Below are positions 16,269 to 24,530 of a stretch of DNA of 37,236 nucleotides, in pieces; position 1 is the first letter of the stretch, and each line of letters starts with the position of its first letter. Origin of the DNA: Promethearchaeota archaeon (GTDB taxonomy: Archaea; Asgardarchaeota; Lokiarchaeia; Sigyniarchaeales; SOKP01); the NCBI GenBank assembly GCA_016840085.1, contig JAEOTA010000042.1, positions 1 through 37,236 on the forward strand. Reading direction: 5' to 3'. The position numbers were made by a program, and so were the translations under genes. The notes beneath the pieces were generated by a model. That model saw only the letters and a list, made by a program, of their open reading frames with translations. It was not told the origin of the DNA and did no database searches.

Positions 16269-17084
16269 ATGAATTTTATGATGAAAAATCTAAAAAAATC
16301 CACGTATATTATTGGTTCACTAGTTATACTCCCAATTTTAGTTCTCTTCTTAACTCCAGCAGTTAAAGCAGAAACAAATATCCCTGAAAATTTTAACGCA
16401 GATTTAGATTTAGATACTACTTATATTTACAATGTAAAATCTTTTAATACAAGCAAACCACTTCAATGGTATTCTTTAGATTGGTTCGCTCCACCCAAAG
16501 GATATGCTAATACAACGCCAGGAGGTCAGATTAAAGTAAGCTTTAAAGGATTTTATGATAAAGATCCTAATGATATTTTTAACATATTCGAAAGCCCTGT
16601 GCCATATCTAGATGTAGAATTCGTAGAAAATAGGCTTGGAAATTTCCATACTAATGCTACATTTTATAATGTCTCAAACGGAGAAGCTGATATGAATTTA
16701 CTTCTTGGGTATAATTCATTTAAATCTGGTTTTTTAATTCCCATCAATAATTTTACTTGGTTAAAACAACAAGCCAATGCTCAAGATGAACCTCCATATT
16801 GGAATGCCACTGTGACCATCCAAGAATCTAGTAAACGTATTACGTTTGATTTTCAACAAAAAGGGGGATTTAAACAAAGAACTATATCTACTTATGATAA
16901 AACTTCGGGATTGTTGGTCAATACAAATACAAATGTTGGAAATTATACTCTTGAAATGACATTGTCAAATCTACCAAAATTTGCATCTGAAGAGACTATC
17001 CCTTCATTTCAGATAAGTATTATCTTTGGGATTATTACTGTCATCTCAATAATATATATAGTAAAATCAAACAGAAGGAAGTAG
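16269..17084 (+). CDS. Secreted, C-terminally membrane-anchored surface protein
   Basis: 271 aa. A basic start and hydrophobic signal peptide (YIIGSLVILPILVLFLTPAVKAE) end near residue 35. An extracellular region of about 200 residues follows, with many Asn-x-Ser/Thr sites. It ends with a single membrane helix (ISIIFGIITVISIIYIV) and a basic KSNRRK tail. This architecture is common in archaeal surface proteins held by a C-terminal anchor. No domain was recognised. ATG at 16278 and 16281 are alternative starts that keep the signal peptide. It lies about 50 nt before a second exported protein on the same strand. Confidence 0.65.
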   Translation: MNFMMKNLKKSTYIIGSLVILPILVLFLTPAVKAETNIPENFNADLDLDTTYIYNVKSFNTSKPLQWYSLDWFAPPKGYANTTPGGQIKVSFKGFYDKDPNDIFNIFESPVPYLDVEFVENRLGNFHTNATFYNVSNGEADMNLLLGYNSFKSGFLIPINNFTWLKQQANAQDEPPYWNATVTIQESSKRITFDFQQKGGFKQRTISTYDKTSGLLVNTNTNVGNYTLEMTLSNLPKFASEETIPSFQISIIFGIITVISIIYIVKSNRRK

Positions 17085-17134
17085 AATAAAAAAACTAAAC
17101 ATATTATTTTTTTTTTTCATTTCTATATTTAATT

Positions 17135-17560
17135 ATGAAGAAAAAAGCTAAATTTCTTCTCATAGGAGTCATTGGAGTTTCTAGTTTTTGCATTTTAATT
17201 TTTTTTGGTTTTTTTATAATTCCGATGATTCAATCTTCTAATAACAACAAAATTGAGAATAGAAGTGAGCTACTATTTGAAGTTACAAATATTACTATAA
17301 TAATTGATTATTCAGACGTTAAAGATAGCGAGATCTTTAAAAATATTAATTTAACAAATTTTAAAACAACAGCATTTCATGCCTTACTAAATTGTTGTGA
17401 TGTTGTAGCTCAAGATCATGGGTGGGGGATTTATGTAAAGCAAATTAATGGAGTTGGCGAAGGTTGGATTTACACAGTAAATAATGAATCACTTCCAAAT
17501 ATTCCTTCTAATCTTTTCAATTTAATAGATAATGATATAGTAAAATGGACACATGTTTAA
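17135..17560 (+). CDS. Exported DUF4430-like small protein
   Basis: 141 aa. A lysine-rich start and one hydrophobic helix (LLIGVIGVSSFCILIFFGFFIIP) act as signal or anchor. The exported part has VEITxTIIIDY-like strands and ends HGWGIYVKQINGVGEGWIYTVNNES, then IDNDIVKWTHV. This matches the GxxYVxxINGxxxxxWxYxVN...GDxVxW pattern of DUF4430, the beta-grasp domain seen in transcobalamin-like and surface proteins. The natural ligand is unknown. It follows another surface protein by about 50 nt. Confidence 0.6.
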   Translation: MKKKAKFLLIGVIGVSSFCILIFFGFFIIPMIQSSNNNKIENRSELLFEVTNITIIIDYSDVKDSEIFKNINLTNFKTTAFHALLNCCDVVAQDHGWGIYVKQINGVGEGWIYTVNNESLPNIPSNLFNLIDNDIVKWTHV

Positions 17561-17589
17561 GATTAAAACACTCAATTAAAAATGAAAAG

Positions 17590-18024
17590 TTAATATTTTA
17601 TATCTTTGGTTTCTATTTTTTTAAGAACAGATTCCATTTCTTTAAATGCTTTTCTAATTTTATGGAAATAATAACCTAATTTATAACCTTTTTTACAATT
17701 CGTAAAGAGCATAAAATCGTTATCAGCATCTCCTACTACAATGATCGTATATCCTCTATTACCACTGATGACTATATCCTTCAATTCCCCTTGTTCTAAT
17801 CCTTGACTAATTTTCTCTCCAAGCGAGATTAAGGTCGCTGGACTCGCGCTATAAATATCCCAAGTAACATCAGCTGTTTCAGAACTTGCAATTCTTAACC
17901 CTGTTTTAGACACGATAGCAGTACCCTCTAAATCAGTAGAACTCTCTAGTAGTTCTAACGATCGCATTAATTCATCTAAAATATCTTGACTTATTTCAAT
18001 TTCAGAGTCTTTAGCTTGTTCCAA
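17590..18024 (-). CDS. Roadblock/LC7 domain protein
   Basis: 144 aa. A helix with ELMRSLELLESSTDLEGTAIVSKTGLRIASS leads into the Roadblock fold, followed by LISLGEKISQGLEQGELKDIVISGNRGYTIIVVG, the standard beta-alpha-beta pattern. Such proteins dimerise and regulate small Ras-like or MglA-type GTPases, and they are numerous in Asgard archaea. No GTPase is adjacent here. The start is a TTG at 18022-18024 with a GAGGTG ribosome-binding site 6 nt upstream; no ATG sits nearby. It lies 40 nt downstream of selB on the same strand, possibly co-transcribed. Confidence 0.82.
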   Translation of the reverse strand: MEQAKDSEIEISQDILDELMRSLELLESSTDLEGTAIVSKTGLRIASSETADVTWDIYSASPATLISLGEKISQGLEQGELKDIVISGNRGYTIIVVGDADNDFMLFTNCKKGYKLGYYFHKIRKAFKEMESVLKKIETKDIKY

Positions 18025-18064
18025 TTATAACACCTCAATTATGTTAATAATAATTTTTAATAAT

Positions 18065-19483
18065 TTAAATGTTTTTTACATGAAAACTTCTCAATTCCTT
18101 TAAAAACACTGGATCTCCTTTCTTGACTACAATATCTTTAATTTCAATTCCCACGATCACAGCTCCTTTAGTACCAAAAGTATTTAAAACTGTTGTAAAG
18201 GGAGGTTCTAATTTCTTTCCTATAATTTTTTTAGCCCCAATGGCACTTTGAGCTAAACCTGTGCAAATTATTCCTTGAGGATGTTCTGGATTTTTAATGA
18301 AGCCCTTTTTAATCTTATATCTATAAAATAATGGAGGTTTATCATAGATTTTTAATAGATCTGCAGATCCTAAGATCCTTAAAGTGGTTGGTGGTAAATC
18401 TAGTCGACTAATAAGCAAAATAGCTTTTTTTTTTCTTATTAAAACTTTATCTTTTAATAGAATTATAGCTTTAAATCCTCTATCTTTATTAGATACTGAT
18501 TTTTGAATTCTTCTTCCATCTATTTCATCGAATGGATAAATATTGCCTGTCATAGTCAACATTCCTATGGTAATGTGAACTTGAGTGCCAAAACGAGTGT
18601 TTGGTTTAAATAAACTATTATTATTCACTTCTACACCAATTATATTGCAATATTCAAAAGCCTTTGGATTATTTGTAGCATAACAACCTCGAAATACTTT
18701 CTTAACATCTATCCCCTTAATGTTAATTCCTACTCGATCACCTGCCTTTGCGGAATCAACATTTTGATAAAAAATTTGAATACTTTTAACTCTTCCTGAA
18801 GATTTAATAGGTAAAATTTCTATGTTTTGATTTAAGCTTAATGTTCCGCTTAATATTGTTCCAGTTAAGACCGTTCCAATACCCTTAATTGGAAAATGGT
18901 GATCAACAGGTATTATAAGATCACCATCAATAATCCGTTTTATTTCTAAAGAATTTACTTTTTCTAAGATTCCTTTTTTTAATTCTTCAAATCCAACCTT
19001 GTTTTTAGCTGAAACTGCATATATTGGGACATCTGAACCAAAGGAAGTTGAATCAAAAAATTCTCTTGTTTTTTTTATTTCTTCTTCAATATTTTTTTTA
19101 AAAAGATCGATTTTATTAAGAATAACTATAATATCTTTAATTCTGAGTGATTCAACCATAATTAGATGTTCTCCAGTTTGAACTTGAGACCCTTTATTTA
19201 TATCTATGACAATTAAAGCAATATCAATAATCTCAACTGAAGACGCACTAATTTTTATTAAATCAGCATGACCGGGGCCATCTACCAAGGTAACGAGATA
19301 TTTATCAAGTAAAAAACTGGTAAATCCTAAATCAATAGTAATACCCCTTTCTTTACTTTGTGGATGGGCATCGAGACCTGCTGTTGAGATGATTTCTGAT
19401 AATACTTCAGCTATAGCTGTTTTTCCGGAGTCTATATGACCAAATAAACCGATATGCACAGGGATTTTTTTTTTAATTTGCAT
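18065..19483 (-). CDS. selB: Selenocysteine-specific elongation factor SelB (aSelB/eEFSec type)
   Basis: 472 aa, the length of archaeal SelB. G-domain motifs are G1 GHIDSGKT (15-22), G2 RGITIDLGF (46-54), G3 DGPGH (68-72) and G4 NKID (123-126). The ITIDLGF form of switch I separates SelB/eEFSec from EF1A and aIF2-gamma. Beta-barrel domains 2 and 3 follow (PIKGIGTVLTGTI, then RFGTQVHITIGMLTMTGNIYPFD), and then a short domain 4. It delivers Sec-tRNA to UGA codons that a SECIS element marks. tRNA-Sec and SepSecS lie 5-7 kb downstream in the window, which supports the call. Confidence 0.88.
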   Translation of the reverse strand: MQIKKKIPVHIGLFGHIDSGKTAIAEVLSEIISTAGLDAHPQSKERGITIDLGFTSFLLDKYLVTLVDGPGHADLIKISASSVEIIDIALIVIDINKGSQVQTGEHLIMVESLRIKDIIVILNKIDLFKKNIEEEIKKTREFFDSTSFGSDVPIYAVSAKNKVGFEELKKGILEKVNSLEIKRIIDGDLIIPVDHHFPIKGIGTVLTGTILSGTLSLNQNIEILPIKSSGRVKSIQIFYQNVDSAKAGDRVGINIKGIDVKKVFRGCYATNNPKAFEYCNIIGVEVNNNSLFKPNTRFGTQVHITIGMLTMTGNIYPFDEIDGRRIQKSVSNKDRGFKAIILLKDKVLIRKKKAILLISRLDLPPTTLRILGSADLLKIYDKPPLFYRYKIKKGFIKNPEHPQGIICTGLAQSAIGAKKIIGKKLEPPFTTVLNTFGTKGAVIVGIEIKDIVVKKGDPVFLKELRSFHVKNI

Positions 19484-19665
19484 CTCTTATTACTAAAAAA
19501 AATTTAAAAATAAATACATTATTATTCTTACATTCTCTCTCTTTAAAGAAATGGATATGAATACTAATAAATAATTCTTTTAAATATTGGACTCTAATAA
19601 AATTATAATCAAAGTTTTTTATTTCTTATAATAAAGAATATTATAATTTTTTAAACGTGGTGCTT

Positions 19666-20538
19666 ATGCCTAAGTTTTGTCCTTATTGTGGCAAACCAGT
19701 AAAAGAAACAGATAAATTTTGCATCATATGTGGCAAACCTCTTCTTGCTGATATTCCAAAATCAGTAAAAGAACCCGAAATTAAGGAATCTAAGACAAAG
19801 GAAGAAGAAATAAAGGTTGAGGAAAAACCTGAAGAAAAACGATTAGAAGAAGAGGAGGAAGAAATTTTTGAAGAGGAAAAGAAAGAAAAAGCAAAGAAAA
19901 AATCAAAAAAACAAAAAGAGAAAGAAGAAGTTAAACCTTTACCTGAAGAAGTAAAAGAACAAATGGTTTACTATATTGAATATAACGATATCCAGTTAAA
20001 TAAAAAAGTATTAGCAGAAAAATTAAAAGAAATTTCACAATTAACTAAGGATCCTAAATATGACTATGATACCGACTTTAAGAAGCAAGTTAATGTTAAA
20101 CTAGAAGCAATTAAAACACTTATAGAAGAATTGAAGCAAAAGGAAAGTGTTATCAAACAAAATCTAGAAGAACCTTTTATAGTTCAACGGATTTCTAATG
20201 ATATTGAAACAAAAACATTTCAATTAGAGAATTTATCACGAGAGCATAAATTACACAAAGTAGATAAAGAGACATTTGAAAGATTAAAAAAAAAATATAA
20301 ACAAGAAAAATCAGAATTAGAAAACGAAAAAAATGATCTAATAGAAGGTATGAAATTATGGATTCAGGATTTGAAATTAGAAAAGGCAGAACTTTCTAGT
20401 GAGAGAAAACTCAACAAGGGTCGATTTCATGCGAAAGAAATTTCAGAAGAAGATTTCAACAAGAATGATAAAGATTTTGACTTAAAATTTAAGAAAATTG
20501 ATACAAAAATCAAAACCTTAGAAGAATTAACAAAATAA
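19666..20538 (+). CDS. Zinc-ribbon protein with charged coiled-coil
   Basis: 290 aa from ATG 19666. A GTG at 19657 is also in frame, but the GTGGTG there looks like the ribosome-binding site. The N-terminus is a zinc ribbon, CPYCGKPVKETDKFCIICGKPL, with Cys at 5, 8, 19 and 22. Residues about 35-95 are a Lys/Glu-rich low-complexity stretch. The remaining about 190 residues are long charged helices likely to form a coiled coil. It is probably a cytoplasmic scaffold or adaptor; the function is unknown. Such zinc-ribbon plus coiled-coil proteins are common in Asgard genomes. Confidence 0.6.
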   Translation: MPKFCPYCGKPVKETDKFCIICGKPLLADIPKSVKEPEIKESKTKEEEIKVEEKPEEKRLEEEEEEIFEEEKKEKAKKKSKKQKEKEEVKPLPEEVKEQMVYYIEYNDIQLNKKVLAEKLKEISQLTKDPKYDYDTDFKKQVNVKLEAIKTLIEELKQKESVIKQNLEEPFIVQRISNDIETKTFQLENLSREHKLHKVDKETFERLKKKYKQEKSELENEKNDLIEGMKLWIQDLKLEKAELSSERKLNKGRFHAKEISEEDFNKNDKDFDLKFKKIDTKIKTLEELTK

Positions 20539-20585
20539 AATTGAAAAAATATATTTATCACATTATATTTTAATACTCTATACCT

Positions 20586-20711
20586 ATGAGAAATAAAATA
20601 ATCGCAATAATTATTCTACTTATCGCAATATCTCTTTTGACAGTTGGTCTAATTCAAGGTCAACAGATTTTAATCGATCAATTTTATGAACAAATGGTAG
20701 TTATTCCTTAA
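20586..20711 (+). CDS. Small membrane or exported protein, 41 aa
   Basis: ATG at 20586, TAA at 20709-20711. Residues 5-23 are a clear hydrophobic helix (IIAIIILLIAISLLTVGLI), followed by a short polar tail with Gln-rich residues. Its stop overlaps the stop of the convergent gene on the other strand through a shared TTAA. No family was recognised. It may be a real small membrane protein or a chance frame. Confidence 0.4.
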   Translation: MRNKIIAIIILLIAISLLTVGLIQGQQILIDQFYEQMVVIP

Positions 20712-21016
20712 ATCTCCCATTTTCCTTTTTTTATAGCAAGGGTGTTATCTAGAAAGCCCTTTTTTTGAAAAGTCTTCTCTTGTGCCTTTCTAAATTTATT
20801 AGATTGATTGTAGTGAGTTTTGCAAAGATAAACTCTATGGTTTGAGCTTTCTTTATATTTTAAGCCAGTTTTTTCGATATAAATTTTCCAAGCATTTTCT
20901 GAAAGAGAACGAATAGCATTTTCATTACAATTTTTTATTGAACATTTTCTTACCTTAGAAGATCTAACTAAATCTTTTTTATCTCTAATTTCTTTCGGAA
21001 GTTTCATGATAAACAC
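20708..21016 (-). CDS. Small conserved-looking zinc-binding protein, 102 aa
   Basis: 102 aa and strongly basic. It contains CSIKNC (C-x4-C) near residue 25 and YLCKTHY (C-x2-H) near residue 64, which could bind one zinc ion, between helical segments. The CxxxxC...ENAIRSLS...VYLCxxH arrangement resembles small archaeal zinc-finger proteins of unknown role. The basic C-terminus suggests nucleic-acid or ribosome contact. No operon partner; the Nudix gene is divergent about 75 nt away. Confidence 0.55.
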   Translation of the reverse strand: MFIMKLPKEIRDKKDLVRSSKVRKCSIKNCNENAIRSLSENAWKIYIEKTGLKYKESSNHRVYLCKTHYNQSNKFRKAQEKTFQKKGFLDNTLAIKKGKWEI

Positions 21017-21090
21017 TTGCTAAAAACTTTTTTAGAATAGAATATTATGATTTGTAAATAACTAATGGCTTAAAATTTTTGCTATACCTT

Positions 21091-21801
21091 ATGGATACAA
21101 AAGAATTAATTTTTAATGAAAGTCTAATAAGGCAGAAAATTTACTCATATAATTCTCCTTTGAGACTTACTTTAGAAGATGATTTTTTTACAAAGGCAGC
21201 AGTTATTTTTTCAATTATTCCCTATGAATATAAACCTTATGAACTTATTTTAATTCATCGTTCAGATAAAGGTATAAGACATAGGGGTGAAATGTCGTTT
21301 CCGGGAGGAAAATTTGAGCCTCAGTTTGATAAATCCTTAAGAGATACTGCTTTAAGAGAAACAGAAGAGGAAATAGGTGTCCCTCGGAAACAAGTTAAAA
21401 TTATTGGGTGTTTGGACGATTTTCCTACAATAACGCAATATATTATTACTCCTTTTATAGGGATTATTGATAAAAATCAAACTTTAATAAGAGATGAAAG
21501 AGAGGTTCAAAGAATTTTGAAAATCCCTATTAATTTTTTTACTAGTAAATCGAATTTCAGAGAACAACCTATTGATATTGAAGACAAGAAATTTCCTGTT
21601 TTTTACTATAATTACATTGATCGTGAAAATGGACAAAAATATACTGTTTGGGGTGCAACAGCATATATGATATCAACTTTCATTGAAAAAATTTATGGTT
21701 TCACTATTTCTAATTTAGGATTAGAACGATTTAAACTTGATAAAATTAAAGATATTAAGGAATATATTAAATATAGAAACGAGATTACCAGTAATTTTTA
21801 A
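21091..21801 (+). CDS. Nudix hydrolase, CoA pyrophosphatase-like (NudL/NUDT7 type), copy 1
   Basis: 236 aa from ATG 21091; an in-frame TTG lies 12 nt upstream. The Nudix box is complete: GGKFEPQFDKSL then DTALRETEEEIGV. It is preceded by RHRGEMSFPGG, the motif of CoA-pyrophosphatase Nudix enzymes (G-x-M-S-F-P-G-G-K-x-E). The likely reaction is cleavage of CoA or acyl-CoA to phosphopantetheine and 3',5'-ADP; this is from family knowledge. A tandem paralogue follows 24 nt later. Confidence 0.8.
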   Translation: MDTKELIFNESLIRQKIYSYNSPLRLTLEDDFFTKAAVIFSIIPYEYKPYELILIHRSDKGIRHRGEMSFPGGKFEPQFDKSLRDTALRETEEEIGVPRKQVKIIGCLDDFPTITQYIITPFIGIIDKNQTLIRDEREVQRILKIPINFFTSKSNFREQPIDIEDKKFPVFYYNYIDRENGQKYTVWGATAYMISTFIEKIYGFTISNLGLERFKLDKIKDIKEYIKYRNEITSNF

Positions 21802-21825
21802 AAATCTAAATTATAGAGAAGAATT

Positions 21826-22494
21826 ATGGATTTTAATTTTGATAAAAATCATATTCAAAACAAATTAAAAGACTACCATTCAAAAGATCGATTAACATGG
21901 CACCATGAGGATTTTATTAATGCCGCCGTTGTATTTCTAATAATTCCTTATGAAAATAGACCATATGATCTAGTATTAATCAAGCGTACAAAAAGGGAAA
22001 ATGATAAGCATTCAGGAGAAATGTCTTTTCCTGGGGGTAAATTTGATTATATACTAGATAAAAATTATTTGGATACAGCACTAAGAGAACTAAACGAAGA
22101 ATTAGGGATCCCACATTCAGAAGTCCAAATTTTAGGTTGTATTGATGATCATCTTACTCCTAAAGGATTTATTATAACACCATTCGTAGCCTATATAAAT
22201 GAAAACCAGAAATTGATTAAACAAGACGCAGAAGTTCATGAAATAGTGAAAATACCAGTAAATTTTTTTGCTAATAAGAAGAATTACAGTGAAAAAATCT
22301 TTATTGTTAAAGATGAGTTTATCGCTCTTGGAAGATATGAATATTTCTCCCCTAAAAATAAGAAATACGTCGTATTTGGGGCAACAGCACATATAATCCA
22401 TAATTTCATAGAAAGAGTATATAAAATTGGATTAATGAAACCAAGAGTAAGAAGAGCAACTATTGATGATCTTAAAGATAAGATTGTCAAATAG
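21826..22494 (+). CDS. Nudix hydrolase, CoA pyrophosphatase-like, copy 2
   Basis: 222 aa. A second Nudix protein alignable to the gene before it along its whole length: KHSGEMSFPGGKFDYILDKNYLDTALRELNEELGIP holds the box with the catalytic RE..EE..G. The Glu after GGKF in copy 1 is Asp here, and both keep the core metal-binding glutamates. They share the middle segment IIGCLDDxxT / ILGCIDDHLTP and the C-terminal WGATA or FGATA. A local tandem duplication with later divergence is clear, and the copies may have different nucleotide substrates. Confidence 0.78.
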   Translation: MDFNFDKNHIQNKLKDYHSKDRLTWHHEDFINAAVVFLIIPYENRPYDLVLIKRTKRENDKHSGEMSFPGGKFDYILDKNYLDTALRELNEELGIPHSEVQILGCIDDHLTPKGFIITPFVAYINENQKLIKQDAEVHEIVKIPVNFFANKKNYSEKIFIVKDEFIALGRYEYFSPKNKKYVVFGATAHIIHNFIERVYKIGLMKPRVRRATIDDLKDKIVK

Positions 22495-22499
22495 TTTTC

Positions 22500-22652
22500 C
22501 TACTTTATCTTTTCCAATTTTGTGCGATATTCTGGACAAGTTTTACATTCTGGAATTCTACATAAAAATTGAATTTTAGGAAGGTAGCAATATTGATAAA
22601 AGGGACATTCAGTTAGATTTAACACAATCGTGAGATCTGTATCACTACTCAT
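22500..22652 (-). CDS. Small cysteine-rich protein, 50 aa
   Basis: ATG at 22652, TAG at 22500-22502. Cysteines at residues 16, 22, 31, 36 and 39 occur in ECPFYQYCYLP, FLCRIPEC and KTCPEYR. Five closely set Cys suggest a zinc- or Fe-S-binding mini-protein. It is convergent with the second Nudix gene, whose stop lies 5 nt away. The compact Cys pattern makes it more than a chance frame, but the family is not recognised. Confidence 0.5.
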   Translation of the reverse strand: MSSDTDLTIVLNLTECPFYQYCYLPKIQFLCRIPECKTCPEYRTKLEKIK

Positions 22653-22910
22653 ATCATTTTCCTATTATTTAATTTTTTAAAAAAAAATAACAATTATATA
22701 TTAATAAAGAGAAAAACAGTGAAAATTTTGTAATTTATTAGTTAAATTACTTCTATTTTAAAGCTGATATTTTATTAAACCTTATAATATAAACACAATA
22801 AAGTTAATAATAATTTAGAGTAACCTTTTAAGTCAAATTAAAGAATAAAATTCAATTACCATCCTATATTTTTTACACTAAAAATACTTATTAGGATAAC
22901 GAAGTGTAAT

Positions 22911-24128
22911 ATGAAGTACAGAAAAATGGGTTCACTTGATGGGGAGGTTTCTGCTCTCGGTTTTGGAGCAATGAGATTGCCTATGAACCAAATGATGCAA
23001 GTTAATGAAGAAGAAGCAATTAAAATGATTCGCTACGCAATTGACAATGGAGTAAATTATGTTGATACTGCTTATCCTTATCATAATGGTGAAAGCGAGG
23101 TTATAGTTGGAAAAGCCTTAAAAGAGGGATATCGGGAAAAAGTATACCTTGCAACAAAATCGCCAGTATGGATGGTTAAAAAGGCAGAAGATTTTGATAA
23201 ATTTCTTAATGAACAAATTGAACGATTACAAACTAAACCAGATATTTATTTATTTCATGGATTGAATAGGAATCGACTTGAGAAAATTAAAAATCTAAAT
23301 TTGATTGAAAAAATGGAAGAAGCTAAAGCTAAGGGATTAATAAAATACATCGGCTTTTCTTTTCATGATAATTTTGAAGTTTTTAAAGAGATTATCGATT
23401 TCTATAATTGGGATTGCTGTCAGATTCAATATAATTATCTTGATATTGAATATCAAGCAGGAACCAAAGGTGTACAATATGCTGCCAGTAAGGGTATTGC
23501 TTTGATAATAATGGAACCAATTCGAGGTGGAAAGTTAGCTATTCCTAAACAAGTATTGAATAGAAAACCTGAAATTAAAGAAGTTCTTAATAGGTCAAAT
23601 GTGAAAAGAAGTATGCCTGATTGGGCTCTACAATTCGTTTGGAACCATCCAGAAGTTTCAATAGTATTAAGTGGAATGAGCTCTATGCAACAAGTTATAG
23701 AAAATGTAGAATCCGCAAATAATTCGGGAATTAAATCCCTTTCAAAGGAAGAATTACAAACACTCTCGGCATTGCGTGAAGCATATAAAAAATATACAAT
23801 TGTACCTTGTACGAGCTGCGGTTATTGCCTACCATGCCCAAATGGGGTTGCTATTCCTGGAATTCTTAGATTTGTAAATGAAATCTACTACTGGGGTGAT
23901 AGAGGGAGAATGAGAATTGCCTTTTTTTATAATAGAATGGCAAAGACTGAAGAAGACTTTGAAAATAGGAAAGCACAGGGAGAGGAAGTTGAAGGGGCAG
24001 CTGCTTTATGCATTCAATGTGGAGAGTGCCTTGAAAAATGTCCGCAACAAATTGATATTCCCTCTTTTATGGAAAAAGCTAGTGCCTTATTTGAAGAGGG
24101 TAAAAAAGTTTCAGAAGTACTTGATTAA
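22911..24128 (+). CDS. Aldo/keto reductase with C-terminal 4Fe-4S domain
   Basis: 405 aa. The N-terminal TIM-barrel part starts MKYRKMGSLDGEVSALGFGAMRLP, the usual start of the YakC/predicted-oxidoreductase AKR group. The catalytic tetrad is visible: D52, Y57 (VDTAYPYHNG), K83 (ATKSP) and H116 (LFHGLN). The C-terminal about 100 residues hold two ferredoxin-like Cys clusters, CTSCGYCLPCPNGVAIP and CIQCGECLEKCPQQIDIP, each able to take part in 4Fe-4S binding. This fusion family is common in anaerobes and probably reduces an aldehyde or ketone with ferredoxin-linked electrons. Single-gene unit; tRNA-Sec follows about 245 nt later. Confidence 0.88.
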   Translation: MKYRKMGSLDGEVSALGFGAMRLPMNQMMQVNEEEAIKMIRYAIDNGVNYVDTAYPYHNGESEVIVGKALKEGYREKVYLATKSPVWMVKKAEDFDKFLNEQIERLQTKPDIYLFHGLNRNRLEKIKNLNLIEKMEEAKAKGLIKYIGFSFHDNFEVFKEIIDFYNWDCCQIQYNYLDIEYQAGTKGVQYAASKGIALIIMEPIRGGKLAIPKQVLNRKPEIKEVLNRSNVKRSMPDWALQFVWNHPEVSIVLSGMSSMQQVIENVESANNSGIKSLSKEELQTLSALREAYKKYTIVPCTSCGYCLPCPNGVAIPGILRFVNEIYYWGDRGRMRIAFFYNRMAKTEEDFENRKAQGEEVEGAAALCIQCGECLEKCPQQIDIPSFMEKASALFEEGKKVSEVLD

Positions 24129-24324
24129 TAATTATTTTAATTTTTTAGATAATATACAAAATAAGTTATATGAAGATAAAGGGAATTATAATTTATATTT
24201 AGGAGCAAAGTTATTTAATAAAATACTTGAGAATTATAGTAATAGCTTGGAAAAAAAAAGAGTTAGACTACATACGCGTGATATATGAATATCTAGAATT
24301 TTTAAAATAAAACCACAAATTTCA

Positions 24325-24338
24325 TTTATAAATATAAA
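24325..24338 (+). promoter_or_regulatory. Probable TATA box for tRNA-Sec
   Basis: TTTATAAATATAAA lies about 40 nt before the mature tRNA 5' end. With archaeal TATA spacing of roughly 25 nt to the start site, this would leave a short 5' leader for RNase P. Confidence 0.4.
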
Positions 24339-24390
24339 TAGATTTCAATTAATAGATATTAATTTAATAATTTGGCCCTTGACGGTCGGA

Positions 24391-24424
24391 ATTGTTTTGA
24401 GATCATATCGATCTCCAACGATAA
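24391..24424 (+). other. Predicted D-loop intron of tRNA-Sec (34 nt)
   Basis: Exon GTCG (24385-24388) can pair with CGAT (24420-24423 region) as the central 4-bp helix. It is followed by a GA^A bulge on the 5' side, inner pairs TTG/CAA and a hairpin GAGATC/GATCTC. The 3' bulge AA^G gives the second cut. Both cuts fall exactly where the mature D-stem needs them. The outer helix is weak, so the bulge-helix-bulge is good but not perfect. Confidence 0.7.
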
Positions 24425-24482
24425 GTGGTCTCTGACGCTGGGCTTCAAACCCAGTTATCCTGCGGAGGGATAGGAGTTCGAT

Positions 24483-24512
24483 AATGGTTAGATATTGTCT
24501 GATCTTCGAAAT
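24483..24512 (+). other. Predicted T-loop intron of tRNA-Sec (30 nt, position 59/60)
   Basis: Outer helix GGAG/CTCC, central helix TTCG (exon) with CGAA (intron), 5' bulge AT^A, 3' bulge AT^T, and inner helix GGTTAGA/TCTGATC. This is a standard archaeal bulge-helix-bulge apart from one mismatch in the inner helix. Splicing restores the T-loop TTCGATT. Confidence 0.82.
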
Positions 24513-24530
24513 TCTCCTCGAGGGCCGCCA

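Larger units (their letters stand above)
24374..24530 (+). tRNA. tRNA-Sec (anticodon UCA), interrupted by two introns
   Basis: The 157-nt gene folds as follows. A 9-bp acceptor stem (GGCCCTTGA 24374-24382 with TCGAGGGCC 24518-24526, one G-U). A D-stem GTCGGA 24385-24390 with TCTGAC 24431-24436, plus G24425-C24430 and loop TGGT. A 6-bp anticodon stem 24437-24442 with 24450-24455, and loop CTTCAAA with anticodon TCA at 24445-24447. A long variable arm TATCC/GGATA. A 4-bp T-stem GGAG/CTCC. Discriminator G and an encoded CCA. The 9/4 acceptor/T architecture, 7-bp D-stem with 4-nt loop and UCA anticodon are the marks of archaeal/eukaryal tRNA-Sec. Removing 34 nt from the D-loop and 30 nt from the T-loop gives a 93-nt mature tRNA. 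Confidence 0.9.

Noticed and set aside
23917..24288. Alternative-frame ORF over the end of the aldo/keto reductase and beyond
   Set aside because: Most of it is a shadow of the reductase; the part after 24128 has no own start codon and no recognised motif.
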